Shown one piece after another: positions 24,985 through 35,800 of a DNA stretch of 57,867 nucleotides; within the stretch, counting starts at the first letter, position 1, and the number at the start of each line of letters is the position of its first letter. The position numbers were made by a program, and so were the translations under genes. This DNA is from Mnemiopsis leidyi (taxonomy: Eukaryota; Ctenophora; Tentaculata; Lobata; Bolinopsidae). The notes under the pieces were generated by a model. The model was not told where the DNA came from and did not search any database. It was given only the letters and a program-made list of their open reading frames with translations. The stretch is taken from contig JH157398.1 in assembly GCA_000226015.1 (NCBI GenBank), forward strand, positions 1 through 57,867, read 5' to 3'.

Positions 24985-25140
24985 TCTGGAGCATTTGGCT
25001 GAGTGGACCGTGGGGCTGCGTAGATCCATTGGAAAAAACGATGCTCACCCTATGGCCAGTCCTGCAGCAGGGAATCGAACTGCTAACCTTTTGATTAGCA
25101 GATAGATGATTTAACTGACTGCGCCATTGAGCCATTGAAG
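24985..25140 (-). mobile_element. Second tRNA-derived SINE
   Basis: In minus orientation the head begins ggctcaatggcgcagtcag and has a B box (AGTTCGATTCC) about 45 bases later. The body shares short stretches with the first SINE (cattnggctgagtngaccg). A fragment like the SINE tail (caactgtaaaagccacaatg) also occurs in plus orientation at about 25300. Confidence 0.65.
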
Positions 25141-25908
25141 GTGTGACTATGTCGATTGAGAAATGAAGGAGTAAAAATAAGAAGTCATAATTTGATTTGA
25201 TTTGATTTATGGTTTCGATTCACTGATCCTGCAATACTAGAAAAGTTCACTAAGTGCATTTGCCTTCACAACCTTGTCCAAAATGTCCAAAATCTTCCAG
25301 TACAACTGTAAAAGCCACAATGCAGGTGTAAGAAATGTCTTAATAAGGAACGTGTGCATGGTTAGATCACCTGAGAGCAGGTTAAAGCCTTGCTCTTTTC
25401 TAATGGAAAGATTTATTTATCAGGTACTTCTATTTATGAAGCACAGTCAGTGCCTCTGTTTGGTGCCCGTTTGCGGAACAAGCTTCTTACAATAATCATC
25501 GACTTGAGTGTCATAATATGTTGCAGAACCAAGGGCGCCATATGGGGGGACTTTTTTTTGCAGAGAGGCAACTTATTGGCCACACCCCAAGCCTTAAACC
25601 ACTGAACGTGCTTGTGTGTCATCTGTATAATTGAGTGCTGCAAAATTTAATTTCCATTAACAATTACATATATTTCTGTCTGTATTTGAACTGTTAACAA
25701 TGGATTGTAAATTTTTACCTCCCGTCAAACATATATTTGTGTTGCTGTCCAGTTACATCCACACTCTTTGAATCACTAGATTAAATAGAACAAATTCTGT
25801 CCTTAGATTAAATACAATTTCAGATTCACTTTTCATTAGCCCTTAAGTATTGTTTTTGTTTGAGACTATACTTAATTTCAAACAATCAAATCAGAACTCT
25901 AGCAAGCA

Positions 25909-26249
25909 ATGGGTCCAGCAACAACATGGCTCTACAGGTCTGTCTTTAGAAAATACTCTACCATCGCGGTGTTTTCTGTGTTCAGTGCCATGATGTGGGA
26001 ACGCTTTATCAATGTAACTGTTGATGAATACTACATGAAACTCAATAAAGGGGTTAGTTGTTTCAACAAGTTTTACATACAAATATAACATAAGTTTTTG
26101 TAATGTTTGTTTTAAAATTTAGGTTGGAAAACTACTTCAAATAATGTGTTAAATCAAGTTGATTTGATTTGCATTAGAATATTGATGTGTTTACTTATTT
26201 TCAGAGACTGTGGAAAGACATAAAACATCAGTATGAGCAACCGGAATAA
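25909..26249 (+). CDS. UQCR10: UQCR10/QCR9-like cytochrome bc1 complex subunit, 62 residues
   Basis: Small single-pass subunit of mitochondrial complex III in the inner membrane. Exon 1 (25909-26052) encodes 48 residues, with LYRSVFRKYSTIAVFSVFSA and then MMWERFINVTVDEYYMKLNKG. Exon 2 (26205-26249) follows a clean acceptor (ttattttcag) and encodes RLWKDIKHQYEQPE plus stop. The family pattern is a basic N-terminus, one hydrophobic helix, the FER-like turn (here WERF) and LWK.IKH.YE at the end. The total of 62 residues matches the usual ~63. Both exons join in phase 0. Protein identity rests on recognising the family pattern; exon structure is inferred. Confidence 0.85.
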
Positions 26250-26654
26250 AGTCTTGTTGTGGACATTCAATCTGTATACAGCACTGTTACTACTATGTTT
26301 CAATTACCTAGTCATTCACGGAAATGAGCCATAATTTATTTGAAATTTCTAGCCCTAATTTTGTTTCATTAAGGTGAACATGTACATTTTCATTGTCAAG
26401 TTGTCATATATAAGATCTAGATAGTTGTTCCTGATGGTATTGAGTTCATAGCCAAAGTGTTTTATTGCTCCAATTTGAAATTTGCAGAATTTATACAAAA
26501 GTTAAGTTCGCATTTTGGTTTCAAAATAGAAATTACTATAATACCAATATATCAGCTGTTGTCTTTTAAATAATCACAATCTGCTAAGCTGATAATCTAT
26601 ATTTTGTAACATTTCAGTAACTTATTTCCCTTTACAGCAATTTTCAGAAAATCA

Positions 26655-28088
26655 ATGGCAACACTCCTTGGAACTCTCAGTGGACTCAGCTTATCCGAGA
26701 ACAAGGTTACAAACATAACAAATAATACCGTGATTGAAGATAACTTTAACTCCTTGCTCATCAGCGATGATTTAGTTTCCCAGCAGTGTTTAGACAAAGT
26801 TGAACTCCAAAACAAAATACTCAATGATAATATCAAGAAATTGAATGACTACATTATGACCCTCCATAAAATGATTGCTCTACTCAAAAAACAAAATGCG
26901 ACATTGGTTAACTTCGACAAATTATCTTCAAAAGTTGAATCTCTCTCATTGCAAGATAATTTCTCAGATCTTTGTGAAGAAGAACAGAAACTAACTCACA
27001 TTATTCAGCAAAAACAGAAAGTTCTCCAGCAGCAAATACTTAGCAACAAGGAATTTGAACAAAAAGCCAGTATCGAGTTGCAAAATTTTCAAAACCAGCA
27101 AACTGTTCTTAATTCTAAGTTAGAGAGTCTTTCCCAAGAGAACTGTTCACTGTCAACCGCAAATGAAAGGTTAAAATCTATTGTTCAAGTTAAAGATGAT
27201 GAAATTCAAGTTATGCAGAATAAATTGAATGTATGTTCATCTATAATTGAGGAACAAAGTAAACCTAGAATTACTGTGATGACTCATGATGAGTCCAAAC
27301 CCTGGATCGTTTCACCAAATGAAATACAAATCTCCTCCCAGCTCCTTGGAACTGGAGCATGGGGAACTGTCTCTCTAGGAACCTTTAGAGGACTCACTGT
27401 TGCTGTGAAGCAGCTCCATCGCCTGATTCTGTCTCCTTACAACCAAGAAAAGTTCCTGAGAGAGATGGAAATTTCCTCGAGAATTAGGCACCCTCACATC
27501 CTTCAATTTATATGTTGCTCCCAACAAGCCCAGACATTATTAGTCATCACTGAAGTCATGGAGTTAAGTGCCAGAGAAGCATACTTAAGCAACAGGGTAT
27601 CAAAATCTCATTGTGTAAAAGTGTTACTTCAGTGCGGACTTGCTTTACAATATTTACATGGTTTCAAACCTGTGCCAATCATACATCGAGACATCAGTAG
27701 TTGTAATGTATTGCTCTCTTCGAAATCCTCAAACTCCTGGGTTGCCAAACTGTCTGATTTTGGTGCGGCTAACTTTTTACGAGATGAGTTATCTTGTTCG
27801 CCAGGTGCAGCTATTTATGCTGCTCCTGAGGCCTACTCAAACATTCAGAACACCAAACTTGACGTTTTCAGTTTCGGAGTATTGATGGTGGAGTTGCTGA
27901 CTCACCGACTACCAGATCCGAGCCAGAGAGAGCAGCAAATCCAGGGCGTGCCTCATGTGGAGATCAAGGAAGTTATCAGGTCGATGTTATCTCGACATCC
28001 TGATCAGCGACCTGACATGTCTTCAGTAGTCGGCTCTATCAGGGTTGCTTCAAACATGCCCTCAGGTGTCGCTAGTGACTGCTCGTAA
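26655..28088 (+). CDS. TKL-like protein kinase with N-terminal coiled coil, intronless, 477 residues
   Basis: Residues ~50-200 are rich in Leu, Gln, Lys and Glu with heptad spacing, predicted to form a coiled coil. The kinase domain follows (~225-460). It has the glycine loop LLGTGAWGTVSLG, VAVKQL (ATP-binding Lys near 250), HRDISSCNVLL (catalytic Asp near 345), DFGAAN (near 370) and a PE activation-segment end, AAPEAYSN (near 390). All key residues are present, so it should be active. HRDISxxNVLL and the overall style fit tyrosine-kinase-like Ser/Thr kinases. I cannot name an orthologue. The start ATG lies 7 nt after an acceptor-like ttttcag, so an intron or trans-splice site may precede it. 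It sits between two mitochondrial genes on the same strand. Confidence 0.85.
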   Translation: MATLLGTLSGLSLSENKVTNITNNTVIEDNFNSLLISDDLVSQQCLDKVELQNKILNDNIKKLNDYIMTLHKMIALLKKQNATLVNFDKLSSKVESLSLQDNFSDLCEEEQKLTHIIQQKQKVLQQQILSNKEFEQKASIELQNFQNQQTVLNSKLESLSQENCSLSTANERLKSIVQVKDDEIQVMQNKLNVCSSIIEEQSKPRITVMTHDESKPWIVSPNEIQISSQLLGTGAWGTVSLGTFRGLTVAVKQLHRLILSPYNQEKFLREMEISSRIRHPHILQFICCSQQAQTLLVITEVMELSAREAYLSNRVSKSHCVKVLLQCGLALQYLHGFKPVPIIHRDISSCNVLLSSKSSNSWVAKLSDFGAANFLRDELSCSPGAAIYAAPEAYSNIQNTKLDVFSFGVLMVELLTHRLPDPSQREQQIQGVPHVEIKEVIRSMLSRHPDQRPDMSSVVGSIRVASNMPSGVASDCS

Positions 28089-28672
28089 ACTTATCCTGTT
28101 AATTAGTTGATTAATTATTTTCCATGTGCTTAAACTGCTAGTGTACTAACCTTGATTAACTGATCTATACTGTTCAATTGTTTTAATCCTTTAACATCAG
28201 CCGAATGTTTAAGTTTTTATGTTTTATGAGTTTTTATGAAGAGTTTTAATTGAGGAACTCTACTAGTATTGATGTGTCACAAATTTGTTTTGATAGCTAC
28301 TGACCAATTGGAAGTTAGGTGCGACCGATCAACATTGTGAAACGTTTTCAAATAACAAATTTGCGGCAATTCCCCACAATAAGTGTTCCTCACAATTTGA
28401 TTTTAATGAATTATCTGGGCTTTACGTAAGAATTGTAACAGATTGTCTGAGTACTTTTTCCGTTTTAGTACAATGTTGAATGGTGGTTTATAATTAGAAA
28501 TTGAACTGTAAGTTTTCCATAAAATACGCAATTTACGCTGCTTTACACTATGAAACAGTTAAGGAATTGATTGTTGATTATCGGTAATCAAGGACTGAAA
28601 ATATCACATCTCATCCGAGATCATCGAGTTTAAACCTTGCTAATCTGTTTTATCTAACCCTATTTACTCAGG
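28089..28672. other. Intergenic, AT-rich
   Basis: Between the kinase and NDUFAB1; presumably kinase 3' UTR and promoter. Its right end has a pyrimidine-rich acceptor (ctatttactcag) just before the next start codon. Nothing else is seen. Confidence 0.4.
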
Positions 28673-29465
28673 ATGCTTCGTAGAGTGTTTCCCTTGGTTC
28701 GCTGTGCAAGTCAAGCACGAGCAGCATCAGCAATATGCAGCAAACTTCCTCCCAAGTTCCTAGCCCCTGCTCTGACCAGGACCAAGATGGACAGTAAACA
28801 GGGACCCCAGGCTGTTACTGGACATCTCGACATGTTCAAGATGGGTCTGGACAGGAAAACGCCAACCAGCGCAGAGATCGAGGCGGAACTCTATGAGGTC
28901 TTGTGTAACTTCAAGGACTACAAGATCGACCGTGAATCGGTACGTTGGATATTTATCAGGTTGATTTCAAGTTTATTATTTTATAAAATCAAATTGGATT
29001 ATGGACATTACTTATGCAAGTGACTAGATTGAAGTACATCGCAGTAAATTGTGCCGATTGCAGTAAATTCTGCTGATTTCTGTGACACGAAAATAATTGG
29101 TTTCATGGTTTTCTGATTGTTGTATGCTCTTTACTTTTTGTCTCACAACTTATACATTTCAGTTGAAGCTAGAACTGAAATTTGTGGAGGATGTTGGTTT
29201 GGACAGTTTAGATTTGGTAGAATTTGTAATGGTACTGGAGGACCACTTTGAAATTGAGGTAACTTTTAGCACAGTTACTATTGATTTCAAGTTCTAATTC
29301 CAATTTGATGAATATTATATAAACTTTTTGGTAATCTCGCCTCCCTTAGATTTTCATTAAGTATCTGATCAAATATCTCAGATAACAGACGATGAAGCTG
29401 ATAACGTGCACACTCTGCAAGATGCCTTGGACGTGCTTTTTGTCAAGATGGGTCCAGAAGACTAA
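28673..29465 (+). CDS. NDUFAB1: Mitochondrial acyl carrier protein (complex I subunit)
   Basis: Carries acyl chains on phosphopantetheine for mitochondrial type II fatty-acid and lipoate synthesis, and is a structural subunit of complex I. Three exons, all phase 0: 28673-28939, 29163-29258 and 29382-29465, giving 148 residues. The N-terminus is Arg/Ala-rich without acids ([18 protein letters not shown]), a typical mitochondrial presequence. Exon 2 holds the prosthetic-group site [14 protein letters not shown] (modified Ser in DSL) and the following LEDHFEIE. Exon 3 gives [19 protein letters not shown], matching the third helix. The upstream part ([15 protein letters not shown]) matches ACP helix 1. 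The acceptor AG is 1 nt before the ATG. Confidence 0.93.
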
Positions 29466-29975
29466 ACAGTTACATTAGAACAACATAATTTTCGAATAGT
29501 GAGAAGAATTTCACAGCGGAGACCCTACCCTGAGTGACCCAACATTCGGCTGCAACAGTGGACTGTCATTAACTTATTAATTCTCTACTGGTGTCCGTTT
29601 TATTGAGGGCCACGTATTTTCTTTCCTGAATTACAAACGGGAAATTTTTGATATCATAAAGAAGTAGCTCAATTTTGAAACTTTACTATCTACTGCGTAA
29701 GTCGTTACTTAGCTTGGACTTTTAAAGGTTTCAAGATTTATAGCTATTGTAAATTTTTATACTATAGTTTGACAAAAAGGCTCCTATTTCTTTTCAGCTA
29801 CAATTTACCTAAAATCTATTACAGTTTTGTAGGATGAAATAGACAAACAGTTAAATCATAAAAAAATTTGCGTTTAAATTTCATTTGTTTAAGTATCAGC
29901 TGCTGTGGAACTTGTTATTTTATTGCTAATCTAACCTACTATTCTAACAGAAAGTTCACCCATCCAACAGTGATC
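29466..29975. other. Intergenic region between NDUFAB1 and XPD
   Basis: About 500 bp of AT-rich sequence with no gene. A possible acceptor (tattctaacag, ending at 29950) precedes the XPD start by 25 nt. Confidence 0.4.
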
Positions 29976-32378
29976 ATGAAACTAAACATAGACGGTCTCC
30001 TTGTTTATTTCCCCTATGAGTATGTGTACCCTGAGCAATACATGTACATGAGAGAGCTAAAACAAACTCTCGATGCTAAAGGACACGGAGCTCTCGAAAT
30101 GCCCTCAGGAACCGGAAAAACCACAACAATTTTATCTCTTGTAGTGGCATATCTCCGAGAATATCCTGGTAAACTTCAGAAACTTGTCTACTGTACGCGA
30201 ACTGTACCAGAAATGGAGAAAGTTCTAGAAGAAATGAGACGACTTGACGAGTACTACACAGCATGCAACCAGGAGTTGGGTTTTGTAACGGTCGGTTTAA
30301 CCGCCAGAAAACACATGTGTATCAACCCTGAAGTCAGTAGATTAAAGGAGGGTAAAGCGATAGACGCGAAGTGCCATTCTCTGACGATGGGTTGGGTCCG
30401 TGAGAAGTTTAAAAGTGATCCACTCTCCGAGAGATGTTCTTGGTATGAGGACTTTGAGGACAAAGGAAAACACTCCCAGTTAGATCCAGGTGTTTACAGT
30501 AACGACGATCTTAGGAACTACGGGAAATTGAAGGGTTGGTGTCCGTACTTTCTTGCTAGAACTGCCATATACACCGCCAACATCATCGTCTTCAGTTATC
30601 ATTATATGTTGGATCCCAAAATAGCTGAGTTGGTCAGCAAGAATCTCACTAGTCAAGCATGTGTAGTGTTTGATGAAGCTCATAACATTGATAACGTCTG
30701 TATTGATTCCATGAGTCTGGTCATTAATAGACGAACATTGGAGCGTGCAAAGGACAATGTCAACAAGATAGACAACAAAGTGAAAGAACTCAAGGAGAGA
30801 GACGCGCAGAAGTTGAAAGAAGAGTACAGCAGATTGGTAGAAGGACTAAGGCAGGCTGCTTCAGACAGTGAGAACAACACCTACCTCAGTAACCCTGTTT
30901 TACCAGCCGATATTCTCAACGAGGCTATTCCTGGTAACATCAGGAATTGTCAGCACTTTCTAGCATTCATGAGACGGTTTATAGAGTATCTGAAGAGTGT
31001 GTTAAAGGTTCAGCATGTGGTGTCGGATACCCCTGCCTCCTTCTTGAACACTATCCACAATGCAGTGTGTATCGACAAGAAACCCCTCAGGTTTGTCACT
31101 CAGAGACTCAACTCTTTAATGAGGACCCTGGAGATACAGGACATGGAGAACTACAGATCTTTGTCTGTAATTGCCTCTTTTGCTACTCTTGTTTCCACCT
31201 ATTCCAAAGGTTTTAGTATTATTATCGAACCTTATGACATAAGAACCCCAACTATCTACAACCCCGTCCTTCATTTTACCTGTATGGACGCCTCCATAGC
31301 TATCAAACCAGTCTTCTCCCGGTTTCAGACTGCAATAATTACCAGCGGAACTTTATCTCCAATCGACATATACCCACGTATTCTAGACTTCAGACCGGTT
31401 ACTACCACGTCCTACACCATGACATTAGCTAGAGAGTGCATACTGCCCATGATAGTAGCACGCGGAAGTGACCAAGTGTCAGTGTCGTCTAAGTATGAGA
31501 CAAGGGACGACATTGCAGTTATCAGAAATTACGGAAACTTGCTTGCTGAGATGGCAGCGGTAGTTCCAGATGGAATGGTTTGTTTCTTTACAAGTTACGA
31601 GTATATGGAGAATGTAGTTTCCACATGGGTTAATCAGGGGATCATGGCTAACGTTCAGAAACACAAACTCGTATTCTTCGAAACTCAAAACAACGCAGAG
31701 ACGCAGATAGCACTAGAGAACTACTACCGCGCATGTGACAATGGTCGGGGAGCCGTGTTGTTATCTGTTGCTCGGGGTAAAGTATCGGAAGGGATCGACT
31801 TTCATCAGCATTACGGTCGTTGTGTTATAATGTTTGGTATACCCTACGTTTATACACAAAGCAGGATCCTGCGTGCTCGGCTCGACTACCTTCGAGAGCA
31901 GTATCGGATCAGAGAAAACGACTTCCTGACGTTTGATGCACTTCGACATGCATCTCAGTGTGTGGGTAGAGTACTACGTGGTAAGACAGACTACGGTATC
32001 ATGATATTCGCAGATCAGCNNNNNNNNNNGACGTTTGATGCACTTCGACATGCATCCCAGTGTGTGGGTAGAGTACTACGTGGTAAGACAGACTACGGTA
32101 TCATGATATTCGCAGATCAGCGTTACTCTCGTGCCGATAAGAAGAGTAAAATACCAAAATGGATCCAGGAGCATCTTGGAGATGGAGTTTCATCTCTTGC
32201 TGTTGATGAGGCTGTGCAACTCGCTAAAAACTTCCTCAGGAAAATGGCACAGCCCTTCCCTCAGGATGCCCAGATCGGACTTTCCATGCTGACTCGAGAA
32301 CAGGTGAAGCAGATGGAAGATAAATACCAGGGGAATGACTCTTTGGAATCTGGGGCTCTTAGTGAACCGGAATCGTAA
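29976..32378 (+). CDS. ERCC2: XPD/ERCC2 TFIIH DNA helicase, intronless
   Basis: The 5'-3' helicase of TFIIH, used in nucleotide excision repair and transcription initiation. The ATG at 29976 places the Walker A lysine (MPSGTGKT) at residue 48, as in human XPD. Four Fe-S cysteines occur at about 115, 133, 154 and 189 (CINPEV, CHSL, CSWY, CPYF), and the DEAH box (VVFDEAHN) lies near 233. Near the end is [14 protein letters not shown] (motif VI), then RWIQEHL-like and AQPF sequence. As written the frame has 800 codons including four X. Subtracting the 102-nt duplicate plus gap leaves about 766, close to the usual 760. No introns are visible, which is unusual for animal XPD and may indicate intron loss or retroposition of a still-functional gene. 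Confidence 0.95.
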   Translation: MKLNIDGLLVYFPYEYVYPEQYMYMRELKQTLDAKGHGALEMPSGTGKTTTILSLVVAYLREYPGKLQKLVYCTRTVPEMEKVLEEMRRLDEYYTACNQELGFVTVGLTARKHMCINPEVSRLKEGKAIDAKCHSLTMGWVREKFKSDPLSERCSWYEDFEDKGKHSQLDPGVYSNDDLRNYGKLKGWCPYFLARTAIYTANIIVFSYHYMLDPKIAELVSKNLTSQACVVFDEAHNIDNVCIDSMSLVINRRTLERAKDNVNKIDNKVKELKERDAQKLKEEYSRLVEGLRQAASDSENNTYLSNPVLPADILNEAIPGNIRNCQHFLAFMRRFIEYLKSVLKVQHVVSDTPASFLNTIHNAVCIDKKPLRFVTQRLNSLMRTLEIQDMENYRSLSVIASFATLVSTYSKGFSIIIEPYDIRTPTIYNPVLHFTCMDASIAIKPVFSRFQTAIITSGTLSPIDIYPRILDFRPVTTTSYTMTLARECILPMIVARGSDQVSVSSKYETRDDIAVIRNYGNLLAEMAAVVPDGMVCFFTSYEYMENVVSTWVNQGIMANVQKHKLVFFETQNNAETQIALENYYRACDNGRGAVLLSVARGKVSEGIDFHQHYGRCVIMFGIPYVYTQSRILRARLDYLREQYRIRENDFLTFDALRHASQCVGRVLRGKTDYGIMIFADQXXXXTFDALRHASQCVGRVLRGKTDYGIMIFADQRYSRADKKSKIPKWIQEHLGDGVSSLAVDEAVQLAKNFLRKMAQPFPQDAQIGLSMLTREQVKQMEDKYQGNDSLESGALSEPES
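31928..32121. repeat. 92-bp duplicate flanking a 10-N gap (assembly artefact)
   Basis: Bases 31928-32019 and 32030-32121 are the same 92 bp, differing at one site (catctcag versus catcccag), separated by ten Ns at 32020-32029. The encoded helicase motif VI segment thus appears twice. This is typical of two overlapping contigs, or two haplotypes, joined without merging. Confidence 0.93.
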
Positions 32379-32841
32379 TAAGTATGGTTTCGATACGGAA
32401 GTTTGATGAGAAGATTGTTGTGGAAGCGTTGCTGAGTTTAGATTTTTCTTAGCGAATAGCGTTTGTTTACTGAAAAAAGATCTTCTTGTTTTTTAATGTC
32501 TCATCAGAAATGAGCTTGTTTCTTCTTTTTTTATTACAATGACGCTAATTTATAGATTTATTATTTTAATAATTTATTGCTATTTTGAGAAATAATTGGA
32601 AATAATTTTAACCTATTAGTTTTATTTCTATTATTGCAGGATTTAAACGTTTTTCGTCTTCTAAATATCCCGATTTTTCAGCTACATAAAAATTTATTTG
32701 AATTAGTAGCAAGTTTAAATAATCAAATTCTTATTGCCAATTCCAACAGAAAGGAAATTCCATGATTTGCCAATGAAGAACGAAATGTAGAAGAAAAATT
32801 CATTCAAAGATGACTCCAAAAAGGAAAATTTATTCTGGAAA

Positions 32842-35800
32842 ATGAACGATGATGCTGTAGAGGATGACATAGCGAAGAGTGATGATCCGGTGCATGTTCA
32901 TCTGTCGGACAAATACCAGATCAAGTATAATCATCTGTTGACATGGTTCCTTCCCCAACTTAAATCTAGAGATGGTAACGTTTTGGTAAGTTTCATTGTC
33001 ATGATCCCTTCCCCTACTCAGTACTTACACATATCTTATAAGGAGAGTAAACGTACAAACATTACCGGAAAGTCCCCCCTCCAGGTGCCTCTAGACCCAG
33101 GTATTGGTTGTGTTACAAACGGTGTAAAAGTTGTGGGTCAGAACAGCAAGTTGATCTTGACCAGGTCCATGTACAATGTGGTCGTTGTACTGGACATGAG
33201 CGCCAGCATGTTTACTGTGGTCAGTACATATATGCAATTCCAAGTATTTCAAGTATTTTAAGTTCACTTACAATTTGTCAGGACGTGTTTTACATATTTT
33301 AGGGGGGTTTCAAACAAGGCACGTAACTAATTGTGTCTGCGTATATCAAACAAGGCACACTTATTCAGGACATGGACCACAAGAAAGTGATAATAGAGGA
33401 GCTGGATGAAGCACTGAAGATGTGTATAAAGCCGCTCTGCAACCCTGAGATACACCCCTGGAAAGATGATAAGGAGTTGAAGTTGGACGTCACTCTCACT
33501 GTTCTAGCTTACACTCCTCAGTTCAAAAACAGGGTTAGTTTTGTCTCCGGAACAGATTTGACTGTTCAGTGTTTAACTTGATTGCTATTGTTGGGATCCT
33601 ATATTTCTTTTCCGTTAGTAAACACGCCCTTGTGGAAAACATCTACCGAATATATTTACTGTTAGGACCGTCTACCAAGTCTATATCAACCTCTCTCTTC
33701 AGTTTATATCAGTACTGATACAAGGGTACCCTCTACGTCCAGCCACCTGTCCAGATCTCATCACCCTCCTCTCCAAGAGGTGCTCCCAGATGCACAACCA
33801 CATCAAGTCCAGGTCTGATGAGTCCGAGTGGAGTGTCCCGGAGCGACACAACAACAACAACAACAACTACAAGTCTGACAAACACGGACTGTACAGTCTG
33901 ATTGGGGAGGTCCTGGGTATTCTCAAACTTCAGCGGTCCAGCAGCAGTGACGATTGTTCCGGATATGATAACTGTAAAAATTGTGAGGACTTCCTGATTT
34001 TTCTAATCGTTCTAGTTATCTATAACTCTATAAGAGCAGTTGCAGCTACGGAAGAATTGGGAATATGCGTCGAGTTATAGGGAATATCGGCCTATCACAA
34101 TTTACAAACCATGTCCAATAGTTATTGTTTTAAAGATTTAAACACTAAAACTACATTCATCTCTGCAGTGATGATAATGATAACGGACGGAGTGATTGGC
34201 GAGACCCACCAAGCTAGACAGATAGTACACAGACTGCATGAGCGTACAACTTCTTGCTCCTTTATAAGAGTGGGACCGTATGATCCAGGTACCTATACAA
34301 GAGTGAAGTTACAGAATAAGATAAGAATAAGATAACATCTTATTAACGGTGACGTGTGGATCATGTGTGCTTCTAGAATCTTGAAGGAAACTTCAATGTA
34401 TGAACAGATAGAAATATTGCTTCGAGAAAATAGTTCATTACTTACCCTTTATATCACGTGATATTTAAACAGCTCACGTGACCTCCTCAGGGCACTATGG
34501 GTTTGGTTACATCCCCAACATCTCCCTTCTCAAGTTTATAGCGGAGGCATCAGGAGGACAGTACTGGAACTGGTGCAAGAAGCATGTTATTAAAGTAGAG
34601 AGTGTCTTTCAGTGGTCTCTGTTTCGAGAACCACCCGACACTAAGGGTCTTATCTCGGTCAGTTGCTCACTTTGACATTTTCTCTGTTCATTTTCAGGTT
34701 ATAGCGTATATCAATATTTTTGTGGGATTTTTTTGTGTCACTCAATTTGGCTTTACCCTGAAACAATGATTTATTAGTCAACTTCATTTTATTAGAAAAC
34801 GGATGAATCTCCTACCCCTATTCAAGCTTCACTCATTTCAACTATTACGAAAAAGATCTTTGAAGGGTTCAAGATATGCGATGTCAACATTAGATCCCGT
34901 AAGTGGCATCTGGTTTTTCTTAACTTCCTCAAAATGAGGAGTTAACCAAGTTCAAAGTTTTTCTTTAATTACGTCCTATCCAACTATAACTATAAAACTA
35001 TAAAACGTTTGCACACCCAGGGCTATAGTTCCTCCATAAACAGACAAATTCGATTTCAGTTGCTCCAGATTTCTCCGGAACGGAGATCACCACACTCGGG
35101 GTAACCATGTCACTAACGTGGAGAAAACGCATTCACGTGACATACGAACTTGTCACGGATCTCCCTATTGAACCTTACAGTGCACAAAAGATGCCAAAAG
35201 TTAAGGTTTGATTGAGAATTGATGTTCTTTTTTCATTTTCTTGGATAAATTATCTTGGGATAATCTGCGAAATTGTAGCATCAGGTTAATTAAGTCATCT
35301 GAAATTGTCCATTTGTGAATTTCTAGTCGTTTTTTAAATTTCATCCTTTTTACCAATCTCGTATCATTGCATCACAAATTATTGAGTCATTGCAAGCTTC
35401 TACTCACCTAGAGTAAAGGCAATTATATTTTATAGATACTATTTATAGACATAATTTGATATCTGCCAACCCTAGAGCTGACTGTACACATACATGTTCA
35501 GAGCTGAGCTGACTGTATACATACATGTTCAGGTGGCAGTCTGTAGTTACGGGGACTATGAAGTCATTAACGGAAGGTGCGGCGAGGACGACAAACACAG
35601 AACACACGTCAAACTTCTCGACCACTTCAAACGGTATGTTGAACAGTATTACTATCTTCATCTGTTACAGCGGTTTCGACTGTTGATTTTTACGTTTGAC
35701 TGGTAGTTTAGACTGGTAGTTTTGACTGGTAGTTTTGACTGGTAGTTATTAAATAATCTGCAACCTCATTTACGTCTAACGCGAATTTTTCAATGAAGTG

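Noticed and set aside
25065-25140. Second tRNA-like sequence
   Set aside because: Same reasons: it is a SINE head without a paired acceptor stem.
32986-33021. 36-nt intron in the first SZT2 exon (GTAAGT...CTCAG)
   Set aside because: It has good splice signals, but it is very short, a multiple of 3 and stop-free, so continuous coding is equally possible. I left it in the exon.
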